This document shows positions 15,653 through 24,524 of a DNA stretch of 40,417 nt, piece by piece. Origin of the DNA: Clostridia bacterium (GTDB lineage Bacteria > Bacillota > Clostridia > Oscillospirales > CAG-272); assembly GCA_017455185.1 (NCBI GenBank), contig JAFTBN010000036.1, forward strand, positions 1 through 40,417. The letters are read 5' to 3'. Position numbers and translations under genes: made by a program. The notes under the pieces were generated by a model that was not told the DNA's origin, ran no database searches, and worked only from the letters and a program-made list of their open reading frames with translations. The stretch's first letter is position 1, and each line of letters begins with the position of its first letter.

Positions 15653-17320
15653 ATGAAAGTAGTCAAAAAGACGCTTGCGAGGCTGGCGCTTTATTATCTG
15701 CTGCTTGCCGTCAATATCATTTCGTGCGCGAATATCATTCCCGACGCTTTCCCCACGCGCAACCTTTCCACGGTCTATCTGCTGATCCTTTCCGCCTGTC
15801 TTATACGATACTATTCATACCGGGTGTCCGGATCCGGAACTCTGCCTTTTATGATGAAATCGCTTTCGTGGATGGCGTTTCTCCTGCTTTTGCTCCGGGG
15901 CGTCAAATACAGCGTTTTTGCAGGGGTGGACGTTCTCGCACGCCACACGTGGTATCTGTATTACCTTCCGATGCTGCTTCTCCCGCTGTTCCTTTTCTAT
16001 ATTTCTCTGCTGATCTCTCCGGGCGCCGATTCGACCGTTCCGAAAAGATGGTACTGGGTCGGCTTCGTCACCGTCTTTTTGATCCTGCTCGTTTTGACAA
16101 ACGATCTGCACGGGCTCGTTTTCCGCTTTAATCCGGAATTTGAGAACTGGAACACCGATTATTCCCGCGCTCCTCTTTTTTACGTCGTCACGGCGTGGCA
16201 ATACGGTCTATATCTGGCGGCGATACTCGTCCTCGTTATAAAATACCGTGTAGTCAGCGCAAAAAAGTACGCCTGGCTGACGGTGATCCCTTTTTCCGCC
16301 GGCATTGCCATGAGCGTGCTTTTGATGACCGGGAACATGCCGAAGATCAACGGCACGAACGTCGTGGAATTTCCCGAAGTCCTGATTAGCATGGCTGCGG
16401 GAGTGCTTGAATGCTGTATACAACTCGGCTTGATACCGACAAATATGAGATACGGGAAGATGTTCGAGACCTTTTCCATTTCCGCGCAGATCACCGACCG
16501 CAGGGGCGCGCCGGTCTATTCGTCTCTCTCATCCGTTCCTCTGACAGCGGAACAGTTCTCGTCCCCCGACGGTGCGAGGATCGGTGAGCATACCGTTCTG
16601 CACAAAATGGAGCTGCCGGGAGGGTTCGGCTTCTGGCAGGACGATCTGTCCGATCTTGACCGCCTGAACGAGGAGCTGGCGGAAGCAAAGGAAAAACTGG
16701 CGGAAGAAACGGAGCTTATCCGTCTGCAAAACGAGCTGAAAGAGAAACAGGTGAAGATCGAACAGCGTACCGCCGTTTACGATGCGATCGCAAAGCTCAC
16801 ACGCCGGCAGTCTCAGGCTATATCTGACCTTGCAAAACAGGCGCGCTTATCACGGGAAAAGACGGTCAGAGAAGAGAACAGCAAGCGCATCACGCTTTTC
16901 GCCTCTTACATAAAGCGTTTCGCAAACCTCATGCTTCTGTCATACGAGAATCAATCGATCAAAACGGGAGAGGTCGCTCTTTCCTTTTCGGAAGTGTTTC
17001 GCTATCTGAATTTTTCCGGTATACCCGGCGAGCTTTACAGCACTGCGGACGGTACAGTGAGCGCAGAAGCGGCTCTTGCCGTGTTCCGGGCGTTCGGAAC
17101 GCTTCTTACCGAAAACATTTCATGTATCAGAGGTATATTCGTAAATCTCTCGGAAAAAGAAAACACGATATGCAAACTGACGATGGAGAACCTCCGGATC
17201 CCGCTTTCCGAAGACGAGTACGGATATTTGTCAGGCGCGGAAATAAGGACGGATTGCGTCCGGGAGGACGACGTGACGTATATCACATTCATTTTGCCGG
17301 AAAGGGGGAAAAACGTATGA
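15653..17320 (+). CDS. 7TM histidine-kinase-like sensor with degenerate kinase core
   Basis: A 555-residue membrane protein. Seven hydrophobic segments fill roughly residues 8-240, resembling the N-terminal 7TM region of some Firmicutes histidine kinases. A PAS-like stretch follows (ISAQITDRRGAPVYSS), then a long coiled coil (LNEELAEAKEKLAEETELIRLQNELKEK). The C-terminal part has the layout of a dimerisation plus ATPase module but lacks a phospho-accepting HD/HE motif. It also shows no N-box (N-x-x-K-H-A) or glycine-rich lid that I can find. I read it as a pseudokinase or signalling partner for the next gene, which has those motifs. ATG 15653 follows an AAGGAG site. Its stop overlaps the next start as ATGA, so the two proteins are made together. 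Confidence 0.75.
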   Translation: MKVVKKTLARLALYYLLLAVNIISCANIIPDAFPTRNLSTVYLLILSACLIRYYSYRVSGSGTLPFMMKSLSWMAFLLLLLRGVKYSVFAGVDVLARHTWYLYYLPMLLLPLFLFYISLLISPGADSTVPKRWYWVGFVTVFLILLVLTNDLHGLVFRFNPEFENWNTDYSRAPLFYVVTAWQYGLYLAAILVLVIKYRVVSAKKYAWLTVIPFSAGIAMSVLLMTGNMPKINGTNVVEFPEVLISMAAGVLECCIQLGLIPTNMRYGKMFETFSISAQITDRRGAPVYSSLSSVPLTAEQFSSPDGARIGEHTVLHKMELPGGFGFWQDDLSDLDRLNEELAEAKEKLAEETELIRLQNELKEKQVKIEQRTAVYDAIAKLTRRQSQAISDLAKQARLSREKTVREENSKRITLFASYIKRFANLMLLSYENQSIKTGEVALSFSEVFRYLNFSGIPGELYSTADGTVSAEAALAVFRAFGTLLTENISCIRGIFVNLSEKENTICKLTMENLRIPLSEDEYGYLSGAEIRTDCVREDDVTYITFILPERGKNV

Positions 17321-18555
17321 CGCCTCTCTTTCAGCTTTCGGAACTGACAAGGTCGCTTTTCTCGCTGTGGACGCTCTTTCTCTGCCTGATCGGCATATTC
17401 AGTATCGTCCGCTCGGTCGCGCAGAAACGCCTCCGCTTTGCCGTTTTCGCTCTGTTCACGTTTTGCTGCAGTTATTTTCTTTGGCAGGTACTGTTCGATA
17501 TCCATCTGTTCGGCGATACGGACGCCGCGGTCGCCGTCAGCCGGAAGATCGGCGGTCTCCCGTGGATCGTACTGCTTCCGGTCCTTTCCGCCGTCACGGC
17601 TGCGGCCATCGTAAATCTGGCCGCCGTTATCCGCTACGGAAAACGGAGCATCACGCCTGACGCGGTAAAGCTTTGCCTTGATCAGATCCCCTGCGGGGTC
17701 TGCTGCTTCGACGATGACGGCAGAGTCCTGTTTTCCAACGTCTGCATGAACCGTCTTTGCGTGTCCGCGACGGGAAACATCCTGCAAAACGGCAATCTGC
17801 TGTATAAAGCCGTGGGGGATTCGATTATGACTCTGGACGGGCACCGGTGGCGCTTCGTTCTGCGGGATCTTCCGCTCGACGGCGAGCGCCTGCATGAACT
17901 GACCGCTTCGGACGTTACGGCGGAATACGCGAAGACCGAGGCGCTTCAAAAGGATCAGGAAGCGCTGTCACGGCTGAACCGTAAACTGAAAAAGTATAAT
18001 CTCGGCATCGACGATACGGTACGCAAACAGGAGATCCTGCGTGCGAAGGTCAATATTCACGACGAAATGAACAGGCTCATGCTTTCCACCGTGGCGACGG
18101 AAAAAGAAGACGCGGCGACGATGGAACGCATCTTCACGCTGTGGGAGCAAAACGCGCTGCTTTTGTGTATGGAAGCGGAGAATCCAACCGATAAAAAAGC
18201 GGTAAGCGACGTCGAAAAGCTCGCGGAAGCATTGAAGATCCGCCTTGTCTGGAAGAACGATCTGCCCGAAGGGCTGACGGAGAAGCAGCGCGGTCTGTTT
18301 TTCTCCACCGCCAGAGAGGCGATAGCCAACGCCGCCAAGCACGCGGACGCCTCGCGGATCGAGATCTCCTTTACCGAAACGGACAGCGAGACAGTCTGCG
18401 CTTTCAAAAACGACGGGAAACTCCCGGCGGGGGAAATCTGCTTTGCGGGCGGGCTTTACAATCTTTCGCTTCTTGCGAAAAAGCAGGGAGCGTCGCTGTC
18501 AGGCGGCGTCGGAGAAGGATTCACGCTTTTTCTCCGCTTTCCGAAGAACGGCTGA
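17317..18555 (+). CDS. membrane sensor histidine kinase (NarL-type partner)
   Basis: A 412-residue kinase. About three membrane helices lie in residues 1-110, a PAS-like domain at about 120-200 (LDQIPCGVCCFDDDGRVLFSN), then a coiled coil. The likely phospho-acceptor is His248 in NIHDEMNR. The ATPase domain has the N-box EAIANAAKHA (Asn338), FKNDGKLP, and a glycine region GGLYNLSLLAKKQG. It should autophosphorylate and pass phosphate to the NarL-type regulator 76 nt downstream. It is translationally coupled (ATGA) to the upstream 7TM pseudokinase, which suggests a heteromeric receptor. Its stop codon lies inside the first GGCTGA of the regulator's promoter region. The signal is unknown. Confidence 0.82.
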   Translation: MTPLFQLSELTRSLFSLWTLFLCLIGIFSIVRSVAQKRLRFAVFALFTFCCSYFLWQVLFDIHLFGDTDAAVAVSRKIGGLPWIVLLPVLSAVTAAAIVNLAAVIRYGKRSITPDAVKLCLDQIPCGVCCFDDDGRVLFSNVCMNRLCVSATGNILQNGNLLYKAVGDSIMTLDGHRWRFVLRDLPLDGERLHELTASDVTAEYAKTEALQKDQEALSRLNRKLKKYNLGIDDTVRKQEILRAKVNIHDEMNRLMLSTVATEKEDAATMERIFTLWEQNALLLCMEAENPTDKKAVSDVEKLAEALKIRLVWKNDLPEGLTEKQRGLFFSTAREAIANAAKHADASRIEISFTETDSETVCAFKNDGKLPAGEICFAGGLYNLSLLAKKQGASLSGGVGEGFTLFLRFPKNG

Positions 18556-18602
18556 AAATCAGCCAAGCGGCTGATGTGAAGGCCGGTTCCGGGGAGTATA
18601 AT
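18550..18602 (+). promoter_or_regulatory. promoter of the response regulator with GGCTGATGTGAAG box
   Basis: The box GGCTGATGTGAAG (18569-18581) lies 15 bp before TATAAT (18597-18602), the same spacing as upstream of the first giant protein gene. Just before it, GGCTGA (18550-18555) and TCAGCC (18559-18564) form a 3-nt-spaced inverted repeat of the same hexamer. This gives three GGCTGA half-sites in a row, as expected for binding by a dimeric NarL-type regulator. There is no good -35 hexamer, consistent with an activated promoter. Autoregulation is inferred. Confidence 0.65.
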
Positions 18603-18631
18603 GAATCAGAATGAATTAAGGAGGACGAGAC

Positions 18632-19264
18632 GTGGCGGTAAACGTACTTATTGTGGAAGATCAGGATATCCCTCGCGAGCTCTTTGAGATCTATATAAAA
18701 TCGAGCGAGAAATTTCATCATGTCCTTTCGATATCGAGCGCGTCGGCGGCGATATCGGTCTGCAAAAGCAACAAGGTCGACCTGATCCTGATGGACGTGA
18801 TGACCGAGTTTGACCGGAGCGGACTGGACGCGGCGGAAGAGATCAAACGGCAGTTTCCGGATATCAAAATCATCATCGTCACTTCCATGCCCGAGTATTC
18901 CTGGATCTCGCGGGCGAAGAAATGCGGCGTCGATTCTTTCTGGTATAAGGACGGACAGAAGGCGGGTATTCTGGACGTGATGGAGCGAACCATGGCGGGC
19001 GAACGGATCTTTCCGGACGAAACGCCGCTGATACGCATCGGCAACGCCACCAATCACGAATTTACCGAGCGCGAGCTTGACGTGCTCAAGGAACTGACAA
19101 CCGGAGACACGAACGCCGAGATCGCCGAGAGACTCTTCATTTCGGTCGCCACCGTCAAGAGCCACATCCAGCATCTTATGGAGAAAACCGGCTTCAAAAC
19201 GCGCACGGAGCTTGTTTCCGAAGCGCGGGGGCTGGGGATCGTGATCAAGAACAAACACGAATGA
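18632..19264 (+). CDS. NarL/LuxR-family response regulator
   Basis: A 210-residue two-component regulator. The receiver domain (1-about 125) has the acidic pair in VEDQD, phospho-acceptor Asp55 in LILMDVM, a Thr in IVTSMPE and Lys in FWYKDG. The C-terminal GerE/LuxR helix-turn-helix (about 145-205) reads FTERELDVLKELTTGDTNAEIAERLFISVATVKSHIQHLMEKTG. The start is GTG at 18632, 7 nt after a perfect AAGGAGG. It follows the kinase pair by 76 nt but has its own promoter with the GGCTGATGTGAAG box. The likely targets are its own promoter and that of the giant surface protein, which carries the same box. Confidence 0.93.
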   Translation: MAVNVLIVEDQDIPRELFEIYIKSSEKFHHVLSISSASAAISVCKSNKVDLILMDVMTEFDRSGLDAAEEIKRQFPDIKIIIVTSMPEYSWISRAKKCGVDSFWYKDGQKAGILDVMERTMAGERIFPDETPLIRIGNATNHEFTERELDVLKELTTGDTNAEIAERLFISVATVKSHIQHLMEKTGFKTRTELVSEARGLGIVIKNKHE

Positions 19265-19290
19265 CCTTTCGCGTCAAAATAATCAATCAC

Positions 19291-19318
19291 GGACGTACGG
19301 ACAGTACGTCCTTTTTTT
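19291..19318 (+). terminator. intrinsic terminator after the response regulator
   Basis: GGACGTAC (19291-19298) pairs perfectly with GTACGTCC (19304-19311) around a 5-nt loop and is followed by seven T residues. It separates the regulatory genes from the surface-protein operon. Confidence 0.9.
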
Positions 19319-19357
19319 ACCGGAAAACCGGGATCCGGCGCATAATATCATTCTTTT

Positions 19358-19391
19358 GGCTGATGTGAAGAAGAAAAGCCGAAGCTATAAT
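19358..19391 (+). promoter_or_regulatory. promoter of the surface-protein operon with GGCTGATGTGAAG box
   Basis: GGCTGATGTGAAG (19358-19370), exactly 15 bp, then TATAAT (19386-19391). The 13-bp box and its distance to the -10 are identical to those upstream of the response regulator, while the 15 intervening bases differ. This marks the box as a selected binding site. The 5' leader is about 110 nt. Confidence 0.7.
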
Positions 19392-19430
19392 TTAATCTGA
19401 ATAACTGGGGATAGGGGTACTATGCTCAGC

Positions 19431-19457
19431 GGCGGGAAACGCGCTTCGGTTTCCGCC
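19431..19457 (+). promoter_or_regulatory. leader hairpin upstream of the first giant surface-protein gene
   Basis: GGCGGGAAAC (19431-19440) pairs with GTTTCCGCC (19449-19457) with one bulged G and an 8-nt loop. No T run follows, so it is not a terminator. It may stabilise the leader RNA or modulate translation. Confidence 0.45.
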
Positions 19458-19507
19458 TTACGATGATCAAAGATCCATTCAGAAAACCCGGATCGGAGGA
19501 AAATGAC

Positions 19508-22500
19508 GTGTTGAAAAAAACCTTATGCCTGTTGATGTGCGGATTGCTTGTCATGCAGATCCTGACTCTTGAAATGACTGCTTTCGCTTCGGGAAGAGAG
19601 GACGGAACGGGATCGAGGCCGGAATACGTTACCGTAACAAGCCAGAGAGAACTGATTGACGCACTGACCGAAGCAGGAGAAGAAAGGGTCGTTATTCAGA
19701 TCGGCGCCGACATTGACGGAGAGCAGTACTATGCGTTCGGTCCGGTAAACGTAAAGGGATACAAAACCATCGATCTGAAGGGTCATACGATCCTATCCAA
19801 ACTGTTTTTCAACGACAGCAGCGAGAACCGCAGTCTGTTCGTCATCGAGGCGGGAGCGTCGCTGACGCTGAACGATTCCGTCGGCGGCGGCGAGATCATC
19901 TACGACAGATTCATTCCCGTCATGGGAGAAACGAACGCGTATACCGACGTTTTCCTCAGCCGCCCGCTGACCGTGTTTGACGTCCGCGGCACTTTGACGG
20001 TAAACGCCGGCGAGATCACGGCGGGACATTATGAGAGCGAATATTATACATATACCGACGGCTATATCTATACGGACAGCAGTCCGTCTCCGGGAACCGT
20101 CAACTCCGTTACGCCCGGCGACGCGGTCGTCGTCCGAAACGGAGGAAAATTCACGGCAAACGGCGGAGAGTATTACGGACGTGGTTTTACCATCGACGAT
20201 AACGGAGACAAGAAAGAGGCCTGCGCGGCTGTCAGACTGTACGCGGGCGCTCAGGCGGATATAAACGCGGGAGATTTTTACGGCAAGAGCTGTGCCGACG
20301 TGTTTTCGGTGGAAGCCAGAGCTTCCATCCGTGTGTACGCGGGCGGTTTTTACGCAAGGTACGACAACCGTATCACCGTGGATAAGACGAACGGCGTGGC
20401 GGAATACGTGAACGTGGACTGCGGCAGGATCGGAATACCGCTGTACGCGTTCAATCACGAGAAAAAGGATTACACGCATATCTACGTGGATTCGACGGAG
20501 CATTTTTATGATTTCGCCGGTTATCCAGCGAGCGACGGGGAGACGTTCCTGAATCTCGGTTCAAGCGGGACCGGCGTCGACGTAAGAGTCGAAACGCTGG
20601 AGGGACGCGGTACCGAGGACAGCCCTTATCTGCTGAAAAACGCCGGGGACGCGGCGGGAATTTTCAATCAGAACGGATCGGAAACGGTATACGTCCGTCT
20701 GGAGAAAGATATGGAAGACTGTACCGGTCAGTATTCGGTAAACGGAAATATACGGTTCGACCTCAACGGTTATACGTTCAAGGGAAAGCTCGGCTTCGGC
20801 GACCGGCACGCCTCCTACGCCATGTTTATCGTCGGCAGAGGCAGCACCCTCACGGTTGAGGACAGCAGGGGAGGCGGCGAGATCATCTTTGACAGACGGA
20901 TCCCGAGTATGGGGGAAACGAACGAGCAAACCGGGATCTTTCTTGAACGTGCACTGACGGTGTTCAGCGTGCGGGGGACACTGATCGTGAACGGCGGAGA
21001 GATCACGGCGGGACATTACGAGAGCGAATACTATACGTACACGAAAAAATACAATACCGGCGGCGGTACGAGTGCGGGCACGGTCCATTCGATCACGCCC
21101 GGAAATGCGGTCGTCGTAAACGACGGCGGGCGCTTTGTATCGAACGGCGGCGAATACTACGGGCGCGGCTTCACCATCGACGAAAACGGCGAAAAAGAGA
21201 CCGCCTGCGCGGCGGTATGTCTGCGCAACGGCGCGGCGGCGATCATAAACGCCGGAGATTTTTACGGCAAGAGCTGTGCCGACGTGTTTTCCGTCGCGTG
21301 GGGTGCGAATGCCTATATCAACTTCGGCTACTTTGAGGCGCAGTACGACAACCGGATCACCGTCGATAAGAGCAACGGCACCGCTTATTACGTCAACGTG
21401 GACTGCGGAAGGATCGGTCTGCCGCTGCGCTCCTTCACCCATGCGGGCGCGGACAGAAGAGAGATCAAGATCGGTCCAGATCCGTATCTCTTCTCGCTTG
21501 ATTTTACGGCGTCCCAGAGCAGTGAATTTGAAAATCTCGGCACCGAGGGAATCGGCGCCGACGTTACCGTCTCGCCGCGTGAAAACGGTTTCTCGCAGAT
21601 CGTCCGCGAGGACGGAATCGACGCGGGGCTTACCTACAGCCCGACCGATCACTTTGAACTGATCAACGAGAACGCGCAATATTACGGTGAAAGCTTTGCG
21701 CCGCTTCCGGATGCTCCGTACCACACTATACATTATTACTGGAAGGTCACGCGGCTTGGCGGCAGCGGGTGGGAAGACGTTTCCTACGTTCCCGGCACGC
21801 CTGTTTCCAACGACTGTTATGTCACCGACACGAACCGCCTTGACCTTTACGCGCTGGCGCGGGTTCTGCGCGGCGGTATGACGCAGGGCTCGACCTACCG
21901 GGTCGAAGCTCGTTCCTCCGAATACTGGAAGCCCGCTGACAAAGCTATTTACGCCGTCAGCGACGGCGTGATCGAAATCGACTGCGTGTACGATAACATC
22001 GGCAGCGTCCTGCTGCCGGACAGCGTCACGGGCATAAAATGGCCCGAGCACGGCAAAAATCCGGTGAGCGTCAACGTCGAGCAGGATACCTTTACGGCCT
22101 CTCTAACATTTGAGGAAAGAAATCCCAACGGCACGCGCTACGTGCCCATGTCCGAGAGCAGCGCTTTCAGCCGCGGCGGCGTATACCGCCTGAAAGTACA
22201 GATCACGCCGAAGAAGTATTACCGCGCGGATACCGAGCACAGCGTGACGGTCGGCGGCAGGCAGGCGTCGGATCTTACTTTGAGCGGTGGGGTACTGACC
22301 GGGTATATAGACCCGCTCGACGTGCTTCCGGCCACGATCGCGTCGGTACCCGTCCGCGGCAGTCTCTCCGACGGTACCGATCTCTCGGCGGCTTCTCCGC
22401 TGAATTCCCCGATCGCGGGCGTGACCGTTTCGACCGTGTGGTATAAGAACGGATCCGTCTTCACGGGTAGGGCGACACAGGGCGAATACCGCGCGCGCGT

Positions 22501-24439
22501 CACCGTCACGACGCAGGACCCCTACGTCTTTACTTCCGCGACAGTCGTCAGGGTCATGGGAAAGGATTATACGATCACAGATCTCTCCGCCGATTCTCTT
22601 TCAGGCTCGGTCCTGACCGACGCGCAGTATCTGGGATGCACGCACGCCGGCAACACGAACGGATATACCTGGGACGGGGAAAAACACCGCCGCGTCTGCT
22701 CCGTCTGCGGAGCCGAGCTGGAAAGCGGCTTCCATGATTTCGGAAACTGGGTCCACAACGGCGGCGAAGACGTCCGGACCTGCGGCGTCTGCGGCTATCG
22801 GGAAACGGTGAGTACCGGCAAAAGCCCCGTACCGTACGTACGCCTGACGGGAAGCGTTCCCAGAGTCGGCAACGTGCTTACGACCATTGCGATCTGCGAA
22901 GAAGACAGCAAGTACTGCACTTCGGAGAATGAAACGGAATGGTATATAGACGAGCTGAACTATAAGAATCGCATCTCAGCCGACACGGTCATGGAAGCCG
23001 GTCACGTCTATTACGCTTTTCTCAAGTTCAACGTAAGCGACGGTTATTATTTCACCGATGATACCGAGGTCGCGACGCTCGATCTTCTGGCGTCGACGAC
23101 GGAGCAGCGTTACGGATCATGGAACCATATCGAAGTCCTGCTGGCATTCACGCCGAGGTCGGACGGCTCCGGTCATTTCACACTCGCCGACATGGAGCAG
23201 GGACAGACCTACGGCGAATTCCTCTCGGGCTTTGACGCGGATATCGACGGCGTTCACGACGCGCTGACGATTGCGGTATACCGGGACGGATCTTCGGAAG
23301 CCGCGCTTGTTTACGATTATGAGTCCGATTCATGGTGGATCGCTTCCGGCAGCGTCGACGAATTCATGGCGCGCCGGATGAATCCGGACGCGGAATACAA
23401 GATCATCTTAACGCTCGCGGAAACGGGAAAACACTTCCGCGAAGAGGATATAACGGTGGATAATCCCGACGCCGCGGCGTCGTTTACCGTTGTCTGCGGC
23501 GATCTCGGCTGCACCGTAACGGCGTACTACCGCCTATGTTCGATCGGATTCGACGCAGCTTCGGTCACTCTTCAGAATAATCTTAAAGAAAACTTTTTCG
23601 TAGAAAAAGAAGCCGTTACCGAAGGCGGATATACCGATCTGCATACGGATTTTGAAATAAACGGCAAAAAGGTGACGGTCAGCCAATACAGCGAGGTCAC
23701 TTCCGAGGGAAAGACGTATCTGGTATTCAGCCTTCCCGACGTTGCGCCGAGCCAGATGAACGACACCGTCAAGGCGACGCTTCACGCGACGAAGGGCGGA
23801 AAGGAATACGTCAGCGCACCGAAGGAGTACAGCGTCGCGGATTACTGCTATTCCATGCTTGAAAAAACGGACAGCGCGAAGCTGCGGACTCTGCTTGTGG
23901 ATCTGTTGGATTACGGAACGGCGGCGCAGAACTACGCCGGATATAAGACCGAAAAGCCCGCCAACGCAAAACTCACCGACGGGCAGCGCGAGTGGGGCAC
24001 GGCAAAGGATCCTGATCTGACCTCCGTCAAGAATACCGCTTATCAGACAGTGGAATCTCCTTCCGTTGTCTGGAAAGGCGTATCGCTCGTGCTGGGCGAT
24101 TCCGTTACCATGCAATTCCTTTTCACGGCGTCGGACACCGAGGGGATCACGGTCAGATTCAAAAACGAAGGCGGAGCTCTTCTGGGAGAGATCGCTGCGG
24201 ATCAGCTTACCGTGTCCGGCGGATCTTATGTCGCTTCATACAGCGGCATAACCGCCGAACAGATGAGCGATACGGTTTACGTCACGGCGTATAAAGGAGA
24301 TACGGCCGTCAGCAACACGGTTTCTTACAGCGTCGAGTCCTACGCTTACGCCAAGCAGAACGATTCCGACGCGTCGCTGGCGGCTCTGGTCCGCGCCATG
24401 ATGAAGTACGGGAACTCGGCGAAAGCGTACGGGGAATGA
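19508..24439 (+). CDS. giant secreted beta-helix-type surface protein with duplicated C-terminal module
   Basis: A 1,643-residue exported protein with an N-terminal signal peptide ending near TAFAS. Residues about 40-350 and 360-690 are two homologous repeats (GEITAGHYESEYYTYT and FYGKSCADVFSV occur in both) with a right-handed beta-helix look. Beta-sandwich-like segments follow, then a two-CxxC zinc-ribbon-like insert (VCSVCGAEL, TCGVCGYRE) near 1060-1100. Residues about 1349-1643 are the module shared with the next gene. There is no LPXTG-type signal, so the end module may provide attachment (inference). I chose GTG 19508, 7 nt after GGAGGA; TTG 19511 is also possible. An ATG at 19463 has no ribosome site and would precede the signal peptide with a polar stretch. 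I see no enzymatic motif. Confidence 0.85.
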   Translation: MLKKTLCLLMCGLLVMQILTLEMTAFASGREDGTGSRPEYVTVTSQRELIDALTEAGEERVVIQIGADIDGEQYYAFGPVNVKGYKTIDLKGHTILSKLFFNDSSENRSLFVIEAGASLTLNDSVGGGEIIYDRFIPVMGETNAYTDVFLSRPLTVFDVRGTLTVNAGEITAGHYESEYYTYTDGYIYTDSSPSPGTVNSVTPGDAVVVRNGGKFTANGGEYYGRGFTIDDNGDKKEACAAVRLYAGAQADINAGDFYGKSCADVFSVEARASIRVYAGGFYARYDNRITVDKTNGVAEYVNVDCGRIGIPLYAFNHEKKDYTHIYVDSTEHFYDFAGYPASDGETFLNLGSSGTGVDVRVETLEGRGTEDSPYLLKNAGDAAGIFNQNGSETVYVRLEKDMEDCTGQYSVNGNIRFDLNGYTFKGKLGFGDRHASYAMFIVGRGSTLTVEDSRGGGEIIFDRRIPSMGETNEQTGIFLERALTVFSVRGTLIVNGGEITAGHYESEYYTYTKKYNTGGGTSAGTVHSITPGNAVVVNDGGRFVSNGGEYYGRGFTIDENGEKETACAAVCLRNGAAAIINAGDFYGKSCADVFSVAWGANAYINFGYFEAQYDNRITVDKSNGTAYYVNVDCGRIGLPLRSFTHAGADRREIKIGPDPYLFSLDFTASQSSEFENLGTEGIGADVTVSPRENGFSQIVREDGIDAGLTYSPTDHFELINENAQYYGESFAPLPDAPYHTIHYYWKVTRLGGSGWEDVSYVPGTPVSNDCYVTDTNRLDLYALARVLRGGMTQGSTYRVEARSSEYWKPADKAIYAVSDGVIEIDCVYDNIGSVLLPDSVTGIKWPEHGKNPVSVNVEQDTFTASLTFEERNPNGTRYVPMSESSAFSRGGVYRLKVQITPKKYYRADTEHSVTVGGRQASDLTLSGGVLTGYIDPLDVLPATIASVPVRGSLSDGTDLSAASPLNSPIAGVTVSTVWYKNGSVFTGRATQGEYRARVTVTTQDPYVFTSATVVRVMGKDYTITDLSADSLSGSVLTDAQYLGCTHAGNTNGYTWDGEKHRRVCSVCGAELESGFHDFGNWVHNGGEDVRTCGVCGYRETVSTGKSPVPYVRLTGSVPRVGNVLTTIAICEEDSKYCTSENETEWYIDELNYKNRISADTVMEAGHVYYAFLKFNVSDGYYFTDDTEVATLDLLASTTEQRYGSWNHIEVLLAFTPRSDGSGHFTLADMEQGQTYGEFLSGFDADIDGVHDALTIAVYRDGSSEAALVYDYESDSWWIASGSVDEFMARRMNPDAEYKIILTLAETGKHFREEDITVDNPDAAASFTVVCGDLGCTVTAYYRLCSIGFDAASVTLQNNLKENFFVEKEAVTEGGYTDLHTDFEINGKKVTVSQYSEVTSEGKTYLVFSLPDVAPSQMNDTVKATLHATKGGKEYVSAPKEYSVADYCYSMLEKTDSAKLRTLLVDLLDYGTAAQNYAGYKTEKPANAKLTDGQREWGTAKDPDLTSVKNTAYQTVESPSVVWKGVSLVLGDSVTMQFLFTASDTEGITVRFKNEGGALLGEIAADQLTVSGGSYVASYSGITAEQMSDTVYVTAYKGDTAVSNTVSYSVESYAYAKQNDSDASLAALVRAMMKYGNSAKAYGE
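23552..24439 (+). other. C-terminal shared module, copy 1 (two internal repeats)
   Basis: The last ~295 residues of the first giant protein contain two tandem homologous halves. Half A starts SVTLQNNLKENFFV and half B GVSLVLGDSVTMQFLF. Each half proceeds through M-(N/S)-D-T-V, a YSV-x-x-Y segment and a helical end (LLVDLLDYGTAAQNY; ALVRAMMKYGNSAKAY). The same module ends the second giant protein. Confidence 0.85.
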
Positions 24440-24524
24440 CCGGATAACAGAAGCATATAAACTTGCACATAAAGGCTAAGATCATTCAATCAATCTGAAA
24501 TTACGATACTACGGGGGCAACAGG

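Noticed and set aside
24474..24507. Third copy of the regulator box before the 4,076-residue protein gene
   Set aside because: GGCTAAGATCATT-N15-TACGAT has the right geometry, but only 7 of 13 box bases match, and transcription would start inside the ribosome site. Read-through from 19358 is more likely.
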